From: Colwellia demingiae
GTDB lineage: Bacteria > Pseudomonadota > Gammaproteobacteria > Enterobacterales > Alteromonadaceae
Direction: 5' to 3'
NCBI RefSeq assembly: GCF_007954275.1
Contig: NZ_VOLT01000013.1
Span: 1 to 64,000, forward strand
DNA length: 64,000 nucleotides
Shown in pieces: positions 15,878 to 25,271 of the stretch. The translations under genes and the position numbers were made by a program. Positions within the stretch are counted from its first letter, which is position 1; each line of letters opens with the position of its first letter. The notes beneath the pieces were generated by a model, which was not told where the DNA came from, did no database searches, and saw nothing but the letters and a program-made list of their open reading frames with translations.

Positions 15878-18800
15878 GAATATTAAGTTTACGCTTTGAG
15901 AACATTAATTCCCTCAAAGGCAGTTGGAAAATAGATTTTAGTGAAGCGCCTTTTGATAACAATGGTTTATTTGCTATTACCGGTCCTACTGGGGCAGGTA
16001 AAACTACGATACTAGATGCCATTTGTTTAGCGCTATATCACCAAACACCCCGATTAACAGTCTCTAAAAAACAGAATCAGTTAATGACTCGCCACACCAG
16101 CCATTGTATGGCTGAAGTTGAGTTTGAAGTAAGAGGTCAAGGCTATAGAGCTTTTTGGAGTCAAAAACGCGCGCGTAATAAGCTTGATGGTAATTTATTA
16201 GAGCCTGTTGCAGAGCTTGCCAAAGTCGATGGCACTATAGTGTCAGACAAGCTTAAAATGGTGCGTAGTGATATTAGCGAGTTAACAGGGCTTAACTTCT
16301 CACGCTTTACCAAATCAATGATGTTGTCTCAGGGAGAGTTTGCCGCATTTTTAACATCACAACCTAATGAGCGCGCGCAATTATTAGAGCAACTGACAGG
16401 GACTGAAATATACGGCGATATATCTAAGCAGGTTTTTGATAATCATCGTAGTGCCAGTGAATCCTTGAAACTTTTACAAGCGCAAAGCCAAGGTGTTACT
16501 TTACTTGATGATGAGCAACTAAAAGCTCTTGAGCAACAACTTGCAGATATTACCGAGCAAGAGAAAAATGTAAACGCGCAATTACAACAAGCGCAACAAG
16601 TTAAAACCTGGTGTACAAGCTTTTCAGCTAATGAACAAAACCAGCAAACAGCTAAAACACAACTGGTTGAAATAGAGAATAAAGAATTAGCAGCGAAACA
16701 AGAACTTGATTTACTGACGCTGTCGTCCTTGGCCGAACCGATTCAGGCACCCTATGAAAAAATGGTGCATTATCGCGAGCAATATCAGCAAACCTTACAA
16801 CAGGTTACCAGTCAAACAGAGCAGTTGGCTATCCTTGAACAAGACGTTTTAGTGAGTGATGAAGCGTTAACGCTGTTAAAAAAATGCCACAATGAAGCTG
16901 AAATACAACGTAAGGTGATTGAGCAAGTATTGCATGACAAGATACAACCACTTGACCATGCCATTACCCACCAACAAAATACCTTAACAGAAACAAAAAG
17001 TACCATAGCTGAACAAAGCGAAGCACTTAATGTGAATGCTAATGCGTTGGCAGCGTTAGAAACTGAGCAACTAAAAGCAGTAGAGACTGTTCAACAGCAA
17101 CAAGCGTATTTAGCGCAAGGTCAGGCGTTAGCAAAATTGCCAGAAAAGTTGCCCTTATGGAACAGTCAATTTAAGCAGTTAAGCCAACTACAATCTAATG
17201 TTGTGGAATTAGTTAACGAGCAAAGTAACATTGAAAAAAACGTGTTAACTTTGCAAACTAAGCAACAAAATCAACAACTGCTAATCACGAAAAGTGAAGA
17301 CGAATTAAAACAACTAAACAGCCATAAGCAGATAATGGCTGAACAAACACAGCAGCTAATACAAAACAGCCAAGTAGCTCAAGCTATTCTCTCAAGCGCT
17401 GGTAAAAGTAATGACAGAGGTGATGGCGCTGCCCCTGAGTTGACGAGTGGCATACTCAATCAAGCAATTTTAGATCGTCAAAATCATCAACTCGCTTTAA
17501 ACCAAGCACAGCAGTTGGCGCAGCGTTTTCATGTGCTTTCACAAGAACAACAGGCGTTATCTGTGCAGCAGGGCAAAGATAATCAACAACTTGTTACCGC
17601 AGAGCAAGAACTTGTACAGTTACGCCAACGTTACAGTGCTACTCAACAGCAGAAAAAAGATGTAGAAACCTTACTTGCTCAGCAGCAAACTATCATGGCA
17701 CTGAGTGAACATAGAGCAAAACTGCAACCACAAGAGTCATGTCCATTGTGTGGCTCTACTGATCATCCTGCCGTTAAAGAATATCAAGCGCTTGATAATG
17801 ATGCGCATCAACAACGTTTGACACAGTTAACACTTGAGCGAACGCAACTTGAAAAACAAGGTAAAGAGCTGAACGTTGTACAAGCAAACTTAACTGCGCA
17901 ACTTGAAATGCAGAAAAATCGTTTACAAGGCATAACCAGCGAACAAGGTAATCTGGAACATAATTGGCAATCATTAAATATTAACCAGTACGTTTTGTTA
18001 AACCAAAATGAACAGTCATTTTCATTACTAGATGTTGGTGTAGAACAGGCAATAAATGACCAGTTAACGACAGTATTAAAGCAGCTTGAAGAGTTACTTT
18101 TATTGCAAACGTCGCTGCAAGGAAATAGCCAAAATCAACAACATAATAGTGAACAAATTACCCATAGTGAAAAGCAGCTGTCTACTCAGTTAAATCAGTT
18201 ACAAATTTTGCAAGAACAAAGTAATAATCACCAAGGTTTAAATCAAAAGTCAGCTGAAGATTTACGCCTAAAACAACAGGCATTTTTGACGCTAAATGCT
18301 CAGTTGTTAGCAGATATAACAGCGACTGAAATCACTCTGCCATTTAGTGGAAGTAGTGAGCAAAACCAGGCGCAAGAAAAAGCACAATATCAAGCCATTT
18401 GTATTGATGGGGATTGGCTTGACTCTATCAGTCAACAGGGGGCTGATTACCAGCAAACTGTAACGACTCATCAAGCCGCTAAAACTGAGCTTGATAACCT
18501 TGGGAATAATCTAGGTTTATTAAAACAGCAAGTTCATCAGCAGCAGAATCAAGTTAACCAGATAAAAATCCAATTGACGCAACAAGAGAGTGAGTTAATG
18601 CAATCTTTACTGTTACGCGTTACCTTTTTTGTTGATCTAGGTATTACTGATGAAGATATGCAAGAATCTGTATTACTTAGAGAAAGCATTAATAGTCAAC
18701 GAGGATTGAGTGAATCTGAGTTTGATGAGGCTGAACGAGTCCATAATGAGAAAAAATCGACTCAACAGCTTAATAAAGGCCAATTAACCACCTCGAAAAC

Positions 18801-19755
18801 TCAATTGCAAAGTCTGTTTACACAACATGATAGCGCAAATAATAATTGGATAACGTTACTCTCTGAAAGTAAGTTTACCGATGAAAATCAATACTTATCA
18901 GCGCTGCTCAGTACAGAGAAAAAGCAACAATTAACTAAGCTTTCAAACGACATTGATGATAGTAAAAAACAAGCGAAAATATTGATAGCACAAAGTGAAA
19001 AAATATCCCTAGAATTGAATGATAAAAAAACTGAGTTGAGTGCAAACGGTGCAGATGACTTTATTGAAAGTTCAGTATCAAAAGCCTTGATGGATTTGTC
19101 AGAGTTGTTGAAACAATGTCAGCAAAATATAGGACAGTTTAGCCAACAAATCGAACAAGATAAAAGTAACAAAAATCGACAGGAAACGTTACTGAAAAAT
19201 ATTAAATCAGCGCAAGATGCTTTGGATGATCTTAGTCACCTTAACGCACTTATTGGCTCAGCTGATGGCGCTAAATTTAGACGCTTCGCACAAGGCTTAA
19301 CACTCGCTAATTTAGTACATCTTGCCAATGCACAATTAGAGCGCCTCTTTGGTCGATATCAGCTTCAGTGTCAACAGAACGATACCCTAGAATTAGAAGT
19401 ACTCGATACCTGGCAAGGAGATACTGCTCGTGATATTAAAACCTTATCTGGCGGTGAAAGCTTCTTAATAAGTTTGGCGCTCGCTTTAGCACTATCGGAT
19501 TTAGTCAGTAATAAAACCAGTATCGACTCACTCTTTCTCGATGAAGGTTTTGGTACGTTAGATAATAACACCCTTGAAGTAGCACTTGATGCGCTCGATA
19601 ACTTAAATGCCAGTGGCAAAATGATTGGTGTTATCAGCCATGTTGATGCATTAAAAGAACGCATTGGCGTGCAAATTAAAGTTAAAAAACTCAGTGGGCT
19701 AGGGATCAGCAGTTTGGATAAACAGTATGAATTTCATGCTGAGACGGTTAACTAA
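15874..19755 (+). CDS. sbcC: SbcCD nuclease ATPase subunit SbcC
   Basis: A 1293-residue Rad50-type SMC-like ATPase. The Walker A is GPTGAGKTT (37-45). Long Gln-rich coiled coils flank a zinc hook, CPLCG, near residue 623, which dimerises two complexes. The ABC signature LSGGES is near 1190 and the Walker [13 protein letters not shown] near 1220, followed by a D-loop. It is somewhat longer than the E. coli protein (1048 residues), mostly in the coiled coils, which here are unusually rich in Gln. ATPase motion in SbcC opens the SbcD active site. Confidence 0.97.
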   Translation: MRILSLRFENINSLKGSWKIDFSEAPFDNNGLFAITGPTGAGKTTILDAICLALYHQTPRLTVSKKQNQLMTRHTSHCMAEVEFEVRGQGYRAFWSQKRARNKLDGNLLEPVAELAKVDGTIVSDKLKMVRSDISELTGLNFSRFTKSMMLSQGEFAAFLTSQPNERAQLLEQLTGTEIYGDISKQVFDNHRSASESLKLLQAQSQGVTLLDDEQLKALEQQLADITEQEKNVNAQLQQAQQVKTWCTSFSANEQNQQTAKTQLVEIENKELAAKQELDLLTLSSLAEPIQAPYEKMVHYREQYQQTLQQVTSQTEQLAILEQDVLVSDEALTLLKKCHNEAEIQRKVIEQVLHDKIQPLDHAITHQQNTLTETKSTIAEQSEALNVNANALAALETEQLKAVETVQQQQAYLAQGQALAKLPEKLPLWNSQFKQLSQLQSNVVELVNEQSNIEKNVLTLQTKQQNQQLLITKSEDELKQLNSHKQIMAEQTQQLIQNSQVAQAILSSAGKSNDRGDGAAPELTSGILNQAILDRQNHQLALNQAQQLAQRFHVLSQEQQALSVQQGKDNQQLVTAEQELVQLRQRYSATQQQKKDVETLLAQQQTIMALSEHRAKLQPQESCPLCGSTDHPAVKEYQALDNDAHQQRLTQLTLERTQLEKQGKELNVVQANLTAQLEMQKNRLQGITSEQGNLEHNWQSLNINQYVLLNQNEQSFSLLDVGVEQAINDQLTTVLKQLEELLLLQTSLQGNSQNQQHNSEQITHSEKQLSTQLNQLQILQEQSNNHQGLNQKSAEDLRLKQQAFLTLNAQLLADITATEITLPFSGSSEQNQAQEKAQYQAICIDGDWLDSISQQGADYQQTVTTHQAAKTELDNLGNNLGLLKQQVHQQQNQVNQIKIQLTQQESELMQSLLLRVTFFVDLGITDEDMQESVLLRESINSQRGLSESEFDEAERVHNEKKSTQQLNKGQLTTSKTQLQSLFTQHDSANNNWITLLSESKFTDENQYLSALLSTEKKQQLTKLSNDIDDSKKQAKILIAQSEKISLELNDKKTELSANGADDFIESSVSKALMDLSELLKQCQQNIGQFSQQIEQDKSNKNRQETLLKNIKSAQDALDDLSHLNALIGSADGAKFRRFAQGLTLANLVHLANAQLERLFGRYQLQCQQNDTLELEVLDTWQGDTARDIKTLSGGESFLISLALALALSDLVSNKTSIDSLFLDEGFGTLDNNTLEVALDALDNLNASGKMIGVISHVDALKERIGVQIKVKKLSGLGISSLDKQYEFHAETVN

Positions 19756-19815
19756 TTGTATAGCCGAACAATACAGCCTAACGATTATTGATTACAAATA
19801 GAATAGGGTACATTT

Positions 19816-20715
19816 TTGGACATTTGGATTTATTTCACTTTATTAGCCGCAACGATGCAGGCAGTAAGAACCGCGGGACAAAAGCAGTTATCGGGTAAGC
19901 TCAATTCAATGGCCACCACGGGGGTACGCTATTTCTTTGCCTTACCTTTTGCATGGGCCTATCTATGGTGGATGCTTGATTTTAGAGAAGTAGCAGTACC
20001 AGCACTCAATAACGACTTTTTACAATACGCCTTAATTGCCTGTGTGATGCAGATATGGGGCACCGCGTGTTTAGTCGCCGCTTTTCGCTACCGTAACTTT
20101 GCGGTGGCGACGAGTTTAGCTAAAACGGAAGCGATTCAAGTAGCCATTGTTGGCGCTTTGCTGTTCGGCGCTACGCTGTCTGGCTTAGGTTGGTTTAGTG
20201 TTGTTGTCGGTGTTGTTGGTGTATTTTTAGTGTCTAAAGTAAGGTTTAGCTTAAAAGATATTTTGGCTGATTCACAAGGTCTCATTGGCATGGGATATGG
20301 TTTAGCTGCCGGTCTTGGTTTAGCTATTACCACCTTGCTTATTCGTGAATCAAGCTTAGCTCTCAATACTGATTTGATGGTCAGTGCTGCGGTCACCTTG
20401 GTGTTTATGATCACAGTACAATCGTTTATTTCGCTTATTTATGTCTACATCCAAGATAAATCACAATTGCCGCTAATGATGAAGCACTGGCGGTTATGCT
20501 TATTTGTTGGCATTACCAGTGTATTAGGCTCAATCGGCTGGTTTACTGCAGCGAGTTATCAAAATGCGGCTTATGTAAAAGCATTGGGGCAGGTTGAATT
20601 CTTTATTACCTTGGCATTAACTTATCGTGTATTTAAAGAAACGATCACTTTAAAAGAATACTTAGGTATGTTCCTGATTGTTTTAAGTGTAGTTATATTA
20701 CTGTTATGGTCGTAA
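19816..20715 (+). CDS. EamA/DMT family transporter
   Basis: A 299-residue protein with about ten membrane helices in two EamA repeats. The first has the YFFALPFAWAYLWW and TSLAKTEAIQVAIVGALLFG segments; the second ends KALGQVEFFITLALTYRVFKE then a final helix. This is the drug/metabolite transporter superfamily, usually inner-membrane exporters of amino acids, purines or other metabolites; the substrate is not readable. The start is TTG 19816. It follows sbcC by 60 bp. Confidence 0.86.
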   Translation: MDIWIYFTLLAATMQAVRTAGQKQLSGKLNSMATTGVRYFFALPFAWAYLWWMLDFREVAVPALNNDFLQYALIACVMQIWGTACLVAAFRYRNFAVATSLAKTEAIQVAIVGALLFGATLSGLGWFSVVVGVVGVFLVSKVRFSLKDILADSQGLIGMGYGLAAGLGLAITTLLIRESSLALNTDLMVSAAVTLVFMITVQSFISLIYVYIQDKSQLPLMMKHWRLCLFVGITSVLGSIGWFTAASYQNAAYVKALGQVEFFITLALTYRVFKETITLKEYLGMFLIVLSVVILLLWS

Positions 20716-20845
20716 AAGTAGGGTCATAAACGTATGCTGTTAAATAGACTTGATTACTGGGTAAAGCAAGGTATTATGCTCAGCATTACATTAAATATTA
20801 TAATAGCATTTGGATTAATTAAGATTGCAGAATTCAATGAGAATA

Positions 20846-20962
20846 AATTTTCAAGGACAAGGCGCTTAATTGAGCAATAGCTGGCTATTGGGATTGAAAG
20901 CAACGACGTTATTGGAGATTTAGGCCATTTGAAAATGATCACTTTCTTAGTACAATTGGTAT
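20846..20962. repeat. Degenerate end of a dispersed repeat
   Basis: GATCACTTTCTTAGTACAAT, then TGGTAT, at the right edge closely matches the right end of the 33160-33425 element. The CAAGGCGC segment on the left resembles part of copy C at 30436. The rest of the 20716-21045 gap is AT-rich with no gene. Confidence 0.4.
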
Positions 20963-21045
20963 TATTACTCACACGAGTATTTAATTTAAGTTTTACATAA
21001 ATATTAAACCTACATATTAACAAAAGTACTAAAGAAGAGATTACT

Positions 21046-21549
21046 ATGAAAATTGCTGAAAAAACCGTTGCTCACTTTCACTACACCCTTAAAAATGAAG
21101 CGGGTGAAGAAATAGAATCATCAGACGGTCATGAGCCTTTAACCTATTTACATGGCGCTAACAATACTTTACCGGGCTTAGAAACAGCTTTAACAGGTAA
21201 AGAAAGAGGTGAGAAATTCTCAGTAACTTTACAACCAGAAGATGCTTACGGCCCTTATCAAGAAGGCTTAGAGCAACGTGTGCCAGTTAAACACTTACAA
21301 GGTTTAGTAAGCAAAAATGCTAAATGGAAAAAAGGCATGACGGCTGCAGTACAAACTGACGCTGGTCAACGCCAAGTTACCGTACTAAAAGTGGGTAAAT
21401 TTATGGTTACTGTTGATATTAACCCACCATTAGCGGGTAAAGTACTGACTTTTGATATTGAAATTGTTGACGTACGTGAAGCGACTGAAGAAGAAGTACA
21501 ACACGGACATGTTCACAGTGCCGATAGCAGCTGTGGTCACGATCATTAG
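21046..21549 (+). CDS. slyD: FKBP-type peptidyl-prolyl isomerase SlyD
   Basis: A 167-residue cytoplasmic cis-trans prolyl isomerase and chaperone. The FKBP part is split by the insert-in-flap (about 70-130), with GHEPLTYLHGANNTLPGLET and PEDAYGPYQ as family marks. The C-terminal HGHVHSADSSCGHDH is a short metal-binding tail; SlyD uses such tails to bind nickel and help hydrogenase maturation. AAGAGA is upstream of ATG 21046. The stop TAG (21547-21549) coincides with the first bases of the adjacent MITE. Confidence 0.95.
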   Translation: MKIAEKTVAHFHYTLKNEAGEEIESSDGHEPLTYLHGANNTLPGLETALTGKERGEKFSVTLQPEDAYGPYQEGLEQRVPVKHLQGLVSKNAKWKKGMTAAVQTDAGQRQVTVLKVGKFMVTVDINPPLAGKVLTFDIEIVDVREATEEEVQHGHVHSADSSCGHDH

Positions 21550-21814
21550 GGTCTGCTGATCTTTCGAGATTGTTTTTGCAGCGGTTTGTTGGGTATTTAT
21601 ACAAGGCAGAGCCTTTGTCATGTGGTTGTTCCACATAAAAAGGCGATAACGCCGTACAAATGACCAACAAACGCTGTCCGAAGGATTCGGCTAAAAGCGT
21701 CTTATTCATTGTTGAGTAGTATTTGCGTAGAGTGACTAGGCTACACACTACTCGCCGCGATTAAAACGCTTTTATCTCGAAAAAAATTTAACCGTGAAAG
21801 ATCAACAGACCCTA
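21547..21814. mobile_element. MITE-like element flanked by TA
   Basis: Ends TAGGGTCTGCTGATCTTTC and GAAAGATCAACAGACCCTA form an 19-bp inverted repeat with one mismatch. The terminal TA on both sides looks like a duplicated TA target. The 264-bp interior has no transposase and includes a small ATGTGG/CCACAT hairpin (about 21619-21636). It is inserted exactly at the slyD stop codon and separates slyD from its terminator. Confidence 0.82.
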
Positions 21815-21866
21815 GTCTAATGTTCGATATTAATTAGCCGTTGTTACGGCTTATTAAAGACTAGAT

Positions 21867-21904
21867 AAAAAGCGCTAAGTAGTTTAACTACTTAGCGCTT
21901 TTTT
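21867..21904 (+). terminator. Rho-independent terminator (slyD)
   Basis: AAAAAGCGCTAAGTAGTT and AACTACTTAGCGCTTTTTT form a long perfect hairpin with a T run. It probably ended slyD directly before the MITE arrived. The following 21905-22167 holds no gene that I can support. Confidence 0.9.
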
Positions 21905-22167
21905 GATTTTGATAGGTCACTTAATACCAAATGAAATAATGAATGATTCAATTCAGAGCTGTGTCAGGGAAGTTAGAACAAGCAAAATGTGTGCGTATAT
22001 ATTCATTCTATATCGACCAATACTGATGTGTATTACCGTATCTAAAAAATACTATTTATTATTATTAACTGAAAATTTCACACAACTTCATCTTTAATCA
22101 ATTTAACAGCACGTTATAATGAGTTATTGTTCAGTTTGAAATCTTTTATTTAAAGTGTGAAGTTCTT

Positions 22168-22557
22168 TTGTCTATTATTCCTAACTTTATCGGTAAACGC
22201 TGGTTAAAAATATCATTACGCACAACCCATCTAGTTGGTTTTGCGGGTGTTTTTGGTTCGATTTTAACCGGAACAGAACAAGATGTTTATTGGGGCATTA
22301 CGATTGTAAGTGGCTTAGGTTTATTAAGCCTTGAAGCGTTATCTAACTTTGTCTGGTTTGTACAAATCAGGGCGCTTGCTATGTATATTAAATTGACTCT
22401 GCTTACCTGTGTTTTCTTTTTTGATGAATATGCTTGGCATTGTTTAGTTGCGATAATCATTATCTCAGGCATGATCTCCCATGCACCCAGTTCGGTGCGT
22501 TATTATTCATTTGTTCATGGTAGAAAAATTACCTCATTAAACGACACCAAAGGATAG
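22168..22557 (+). CDS. Four-helix membrane protein, unknown
   Basis: A 129-residue hydrophobic protein with about four helices (near 19-34, 40-60, 67-85 and 90-107). The sequence TTHLVGFAGVFGSILTG is notable. I recognise no family with certainty. The start is TTG 22168. It is 6 bp upstream of the methyltransferase gene on the same strand, so the two form an operon. Confidence 0.72.
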   Translation: MSIIPNFIGKRWLKISLRTTHLVGFAGVFGSILTGTEQDVYWGITIVSGLGLLSLEALSNFVWFVQIRALAMYIKLTLLTCVFFFDEYAWHCLVAIIIISGMISHAPSSVRYYSFVHGRKITSLNDTKG

Positions 22558-22563
22558 CTTCAA

Positions 22564-23148
22564 TTGAGTCACTCCCCGTTATTAGAAAAAGCTATTGAGT
22601 TATTACGTGAAGCAAATATGCAAGCGCCAGTGCTTGATCTTGAATGTGGTAGTGGCAGAAACGGACTTTACCTGGTAAATCAAAACATCCCTGTGGTCTT
22701 TGCTGATATAAAAGAATCGGCTTTAGAGCAGGTTGAAAGTACAGTAATTCGTCATCAATGTGGGGGGAAATCAACGGCGGACTTTTGGCAAGTTGATTTT
22801 GAGCAAGACAGTTTTGAACAAGAGGAGTTAAAGCCTTTAGCGGGTAAGTCCTTTTCAGCGATTATCGTTTTTCGTTATTTGCACCGACCTCTATTTGAAC
22901 AAATCAAGCAAGCTGTTATTCCTGGTGGTTATGTTGTTTATGAAACCTTTACCGTAGATCAGCCACAATTTGGCCGACCCAAAAATCCTAAATTTTTATT
23001 AAACCATGGTGAGTTGGCTGAACTATTTTCTGATTGGCATATTATCCATAGTTTTGAAGGCGTCATTGATGCAAAAAACGCTGATGTTAATAATGAATCA
23101 GGAAAACAAGCTATTGCCCAGATTATTGCAAGGAAGCCATTGTTCTAA
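22564..23148 (+). CDS. Class I SAM-dependent methyltransferase
   Basis: A 194-residue protein. Motif I is VLDLECGSGRNGLYL (about 23-37), with Glu where most relatives have Gly, and the acidic end of strand 2 is VVFADI (about 44-49). Motif IV is FSAIIVFRYLHRPLF, then IPGGYVVYETF. It resembles the TehB/UbiE-like small methyltransferases. The substrate cannot be read. TTG start at 22564, directly after the membrane protein gene. Confidence 0.82.
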   Translation: MSHSPLLEKAIELLREANMQAPVLDLECGSGRNGLYLVNQNIPVVFADIKESALEQVESTVIRHQCGGKSTADFWQVDFEQDSFEQEELKPLAGKSFSAIIVFRYLHRPLFEQIKQAVIPGGYVVYETFTVDQPQFGRPKNPKFLLNHGELAELFSDWHIIHSFEGVIDAKNADVNNESGKQAIAQIIARKPLF

Positions 23149-23205
23149 TAAAGCCATTGCGGTAAGGAAGCACCCTTGTCAATTTTTGCTTTTACATATA
23201 AGGCG

Positions 23206-23853
23206 TTAGGTAAACACTAACTCGCCAAAATATTCAGGTCTATGATAATCGGGTTCAGAGACATCAATATTATGCCATACCGCGTATTGTGGCTCTGTTC
23301 TACCACCACAGCGATAGAAGTTGGCAAACCACTTAGCTTTATTCACGCTTTCGCCAGTTAGTTGCTCAATTGCTGCAAAGGGTAGTGCTATTTCAACACA
23401 CCATTCATGATCATGTTCACTTTCTATTTTAACTGGTGAGGTAATACTGCTTTTACGTTGGATTAAACTCGCAGCTTCAAGGCTGATAAATTGACGATTA
23501 TCACGTCCTTCACCATAAGCGAGGTGAAGTGTGCCACAGCAATTCACTTCTAAGTTAACGTAACTACTGCCCAACTTACCACTAGGGCTAAAGAAAAATT
23601 CCACACAGGAATCTTCACATACGAGCATGTTGTTTAGTTCGGTTTGCTTGGCGAAGCTGTAATGGTCTTGTGCAATTATCTGGATGAACAAAGTCTCGTT
23701 ATTTGCAGTAAGCTTTACTTGTGTGTTTTGCTTTCTGCCACCTTGGTACCACGGAAAGTGATTAATTTCTATGGCATCTATTGCTTGCCAATCAGGGATA
23801 AAGTTCGCCGCGTTGTTACTCGAGACTGTTTTGTTAATAATATACTGGCTCAT
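23206..23853 (-). CDS. CBM9-like (DOMON-type) domain protein
   Basis: A 215-residue beta-sandwich protein of the carbohydrate-binding-family-9-like group. Marks are DSCVEFFFSPSG (about 80-91), YVNLEVNCCGTLHLAYGEGR (about 97-116), EWCVEIALPF and WFANFYRCGG, ending HRPEYFGELVF. There is no signal peptide, so it is probably cytoplasmic. Family members are usually stand-alone proteins of unknown ligand. It is separated from trmO by 80 bp. Confidence 0.82.
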   Translation of the reverse strand: MSQYIINKTVSSNNAANFIPDWQAIDAIEINHFPWYQGGRKQNTQVKLTANNETLFIQIIAQDHYSFAKQTELNNMLVCEDSCVEFFFSPSGKLGSSYVNLEVNCCGTLHLAYGEGRDNRQFISLEAASLIQRKSSITSPVKIESEHDHEWCVEIALPFAAIEQLTGESVNKAKWFANFYRCGGRTEPQYAVWHNIDVSEPDYHRPEYFGELVFT

Positions 23854-23933
23854 GGCTATCTCTTTTACTGATGTTAGCTGATGTTAACTTATCGAGTGCT
23901 TAGCAAAAAAGGGCAAACCCACTTTATTGCTTA

Positions 23934-24680
23934 TCACTTGGTTACTTGAGTAATATTCAGTACTAATACGGTATCCAATGTGATCAATTGCCATTGGATA
24001 TTTAAGTCATATAAGCTCATGCCATAAACCTTATCATCAGTTTTACCGCGTTTATAGGCTGGCCTGGGATCTTGTTTTAATACTTGCTCTATTAATAATC
24101 CTAATTCATTATCACGTTGTTTATATTTTATCAGATCAGCTTTCACTTGCTCACTAAATACAACGGACAAAGCGGCTTCTGGTTGCTCTTGTGCAAAACC
24201 CCCATTGGCATTCATAACTGCGTCAGAATAGGGCACATAAGGCTTTACATCGATAATAGGCGTGCCATTTAATAAGTCCAAACCAGAGATATGCAAAATG
24301 GTTTGCTTTTTTTCTGTCACAACCTTATCGAGTTTGACTACGGACATACCAATTGGGTTTGGCCGAAAAGTTGAGCGAGTTGCCAATACACCTGTTTTTA
24401 CATTGCCGCCAAGGCGAGGTGGGCGTACTAAGGGCTTCCACCCTTGGTCTTGTGTGCCATGGAATACAAAGAGTAACCACAGATGACTAAACTGTTCAAT
24501 ATCTCGAACTAACTCATGATTATTAGCTTCACCAAGTAACACTACCTTACCTTTTGCTGCACTGACTAAGTTTGGCTGGCGAGGTATGGCAAACTTCTCT
24601 TGATAGGGCGACTCAATGACGCCTATGGCATCAAATTTAAAGCTTTGCACATCATGAGGGGTTTTGCATGTGTTTGACAT
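23934..24680 (-). CDS. trmO: tRNA (N6-threonylcarbamoyl-A37) methyltransferase TrmO
   Basis: A 248-residue protein that methylates t6A37 in threonine tRNAs using SAM. Family motifs include IGVIESPYQEKFAIPRQPNL (19-38), FSHLWLLFVFH, RPPRLGG, GVLATRSTFRPNPIGMSVV and LDLLNGTPIIDVKPYVPYSD. Its C-terminal domain carries DPRPAYK, typical of the bacterial enzyme. It lies one base after the rcsF stop, and rcsF-trmO adjacency is also seen in Escherichia coli. Confidence 0.94.
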   Translation of the reverse strand: MSNTCKTPHDVQSFKFDAIGVIESPYQEKFAIPRQPNLVSAAKGKVVLLGEANNHELVRDIEQFSHLWLLFVFHGTQDQGWKPLVRPPRLGGNVKTGVLATRSTFRPNPIGMSVVKLDKVVTEKKQTILHISGLDLLNGTPIIDVKPYVPYSDAVMNANGGFAQEQPEAALSVVFSEQVKADLIKYKQRDNELGLLIEQVLKQDPRPAYKRGKTDDKVYGMSLYDLNIQWQLITLDTVLVLNITQVTK

Positions 24681-24681
24681 T

Positions 24682-25104
24682 TTATTGTTCTACTTGCTCA
24701 TTAGGGACCGCTAATCTATAGGCTTTACCGTAACAAACAACTTGTGCGACACAATGTTTGGTTTCTATATCAATACAGCTAGTAAAAATAATGGCATTGG
24801 CTTGTTTTAAATAAGCAGACTGTCTAGCTTGTGTACGCGCATTGATCTGATCAGGCGGCGCAAGGTGTTGCTCTTTTTGGCAATCTTCCCCTTCAACCAA
24901 ACCTACATATTGATAATTTACGTTAAAATCTTGCTCGTCATTAAATATTTTAACTTTGCTAGCACTAAAATATTCCTCGGCATCATCAGCCTTAACGTTG
25001 CTTTCAAAGGTATAGTTACCAGTACATCCCCAAAGCATAGTTGTTAGGAGAACGACCGTTAGTGCTAATTTTAAAGGTATTTTTGAGGTAGAAATAAAGT
25101 TCAT
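24682..25104 (-). CDS. rcsF: RcsF-like outer-membrane stress-sensor lipoprotein
   Basis: A 140-residue lipoprotein. The lipobox is MLWGC, with the lipidated Cys near residue 27. The C-terminal domain follows RcsF: YVGLVEGEDCQ (about 66-76), ARQSAYLKQANAIIFTSC, HCVAQVVCYGKAYRL. The four Cys would form the two RcsF disulfides. RcsF senses envelope damage and signals to the Rcs phosphorelay. No rcsBCD genes are in this window, so whether the full pathway exists here is unknown. Its upstream region contains a repeat fragment. Confidence 0.85.
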   Translation of the reverse strand: MNFISTSKIPLKLALTVVLLTTMLWGCTGNYTFESNVKADDAEEYFSASKVKIFNDEQDFNVNYQYVGLVEGEDCQKEQHLAPPDQINARTQARQSAYLKQANAIIFTSCIDIETKHCVAQVVCYGKAYRLAVPNEQVEQ

Positions 25105-25126
25105 ACAATTTCCTTTGGTCTGAATT

Positions 25127-25196
25127 AAAAAGATGCGCTTTGATCATGAATCGTTCAGGTATCCTGAAACTCGTATCTTGAAGTATCATGGGTATA
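25127..25196. repeat. Fragment of the TATACCCGT-type repeat
   Basis: GATGCGCTTTGATCATGAAT, TCGTTCAGGTATCCTGAAAC and TCGTATCTTGAAGTATCATG lead into GGTATA. This matches the right-hand 70 bp of copy A. No left end is present, so it is a solo end. Confidence 0.65.
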
Positions 25197-25202
25197 GACA
25201 TT

Positions 25203-25234
25203 AAAAAAGGTATAGTTGTTCACTATACCTTTTT
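25203..25234. terminator. Rho-independent terminator (metG)
   Basis: AAAAAAGGTATAG, loop TTGTTCA, CTATACCTTTTT. It lies between the rcsF promoter side and the metG stop and works in either direction. Confidence 0.88.
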
Positions 25235-25271
25235 ATTGTTTTCATCTAACTGTTAAATATTACTTCAAGTT

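Noticed and set aside
20754-21023. 89-codon minus-strand frame before slyD
   Set aside because: Covers a degenerate repeat and AT-rich spacer; composition looks noncoding.
21903-22097. 64-codon + strand frame after slyD
   Set aside because: It starts within the terminator tail, has no ribosome site and low-complexity hydrophobic content.
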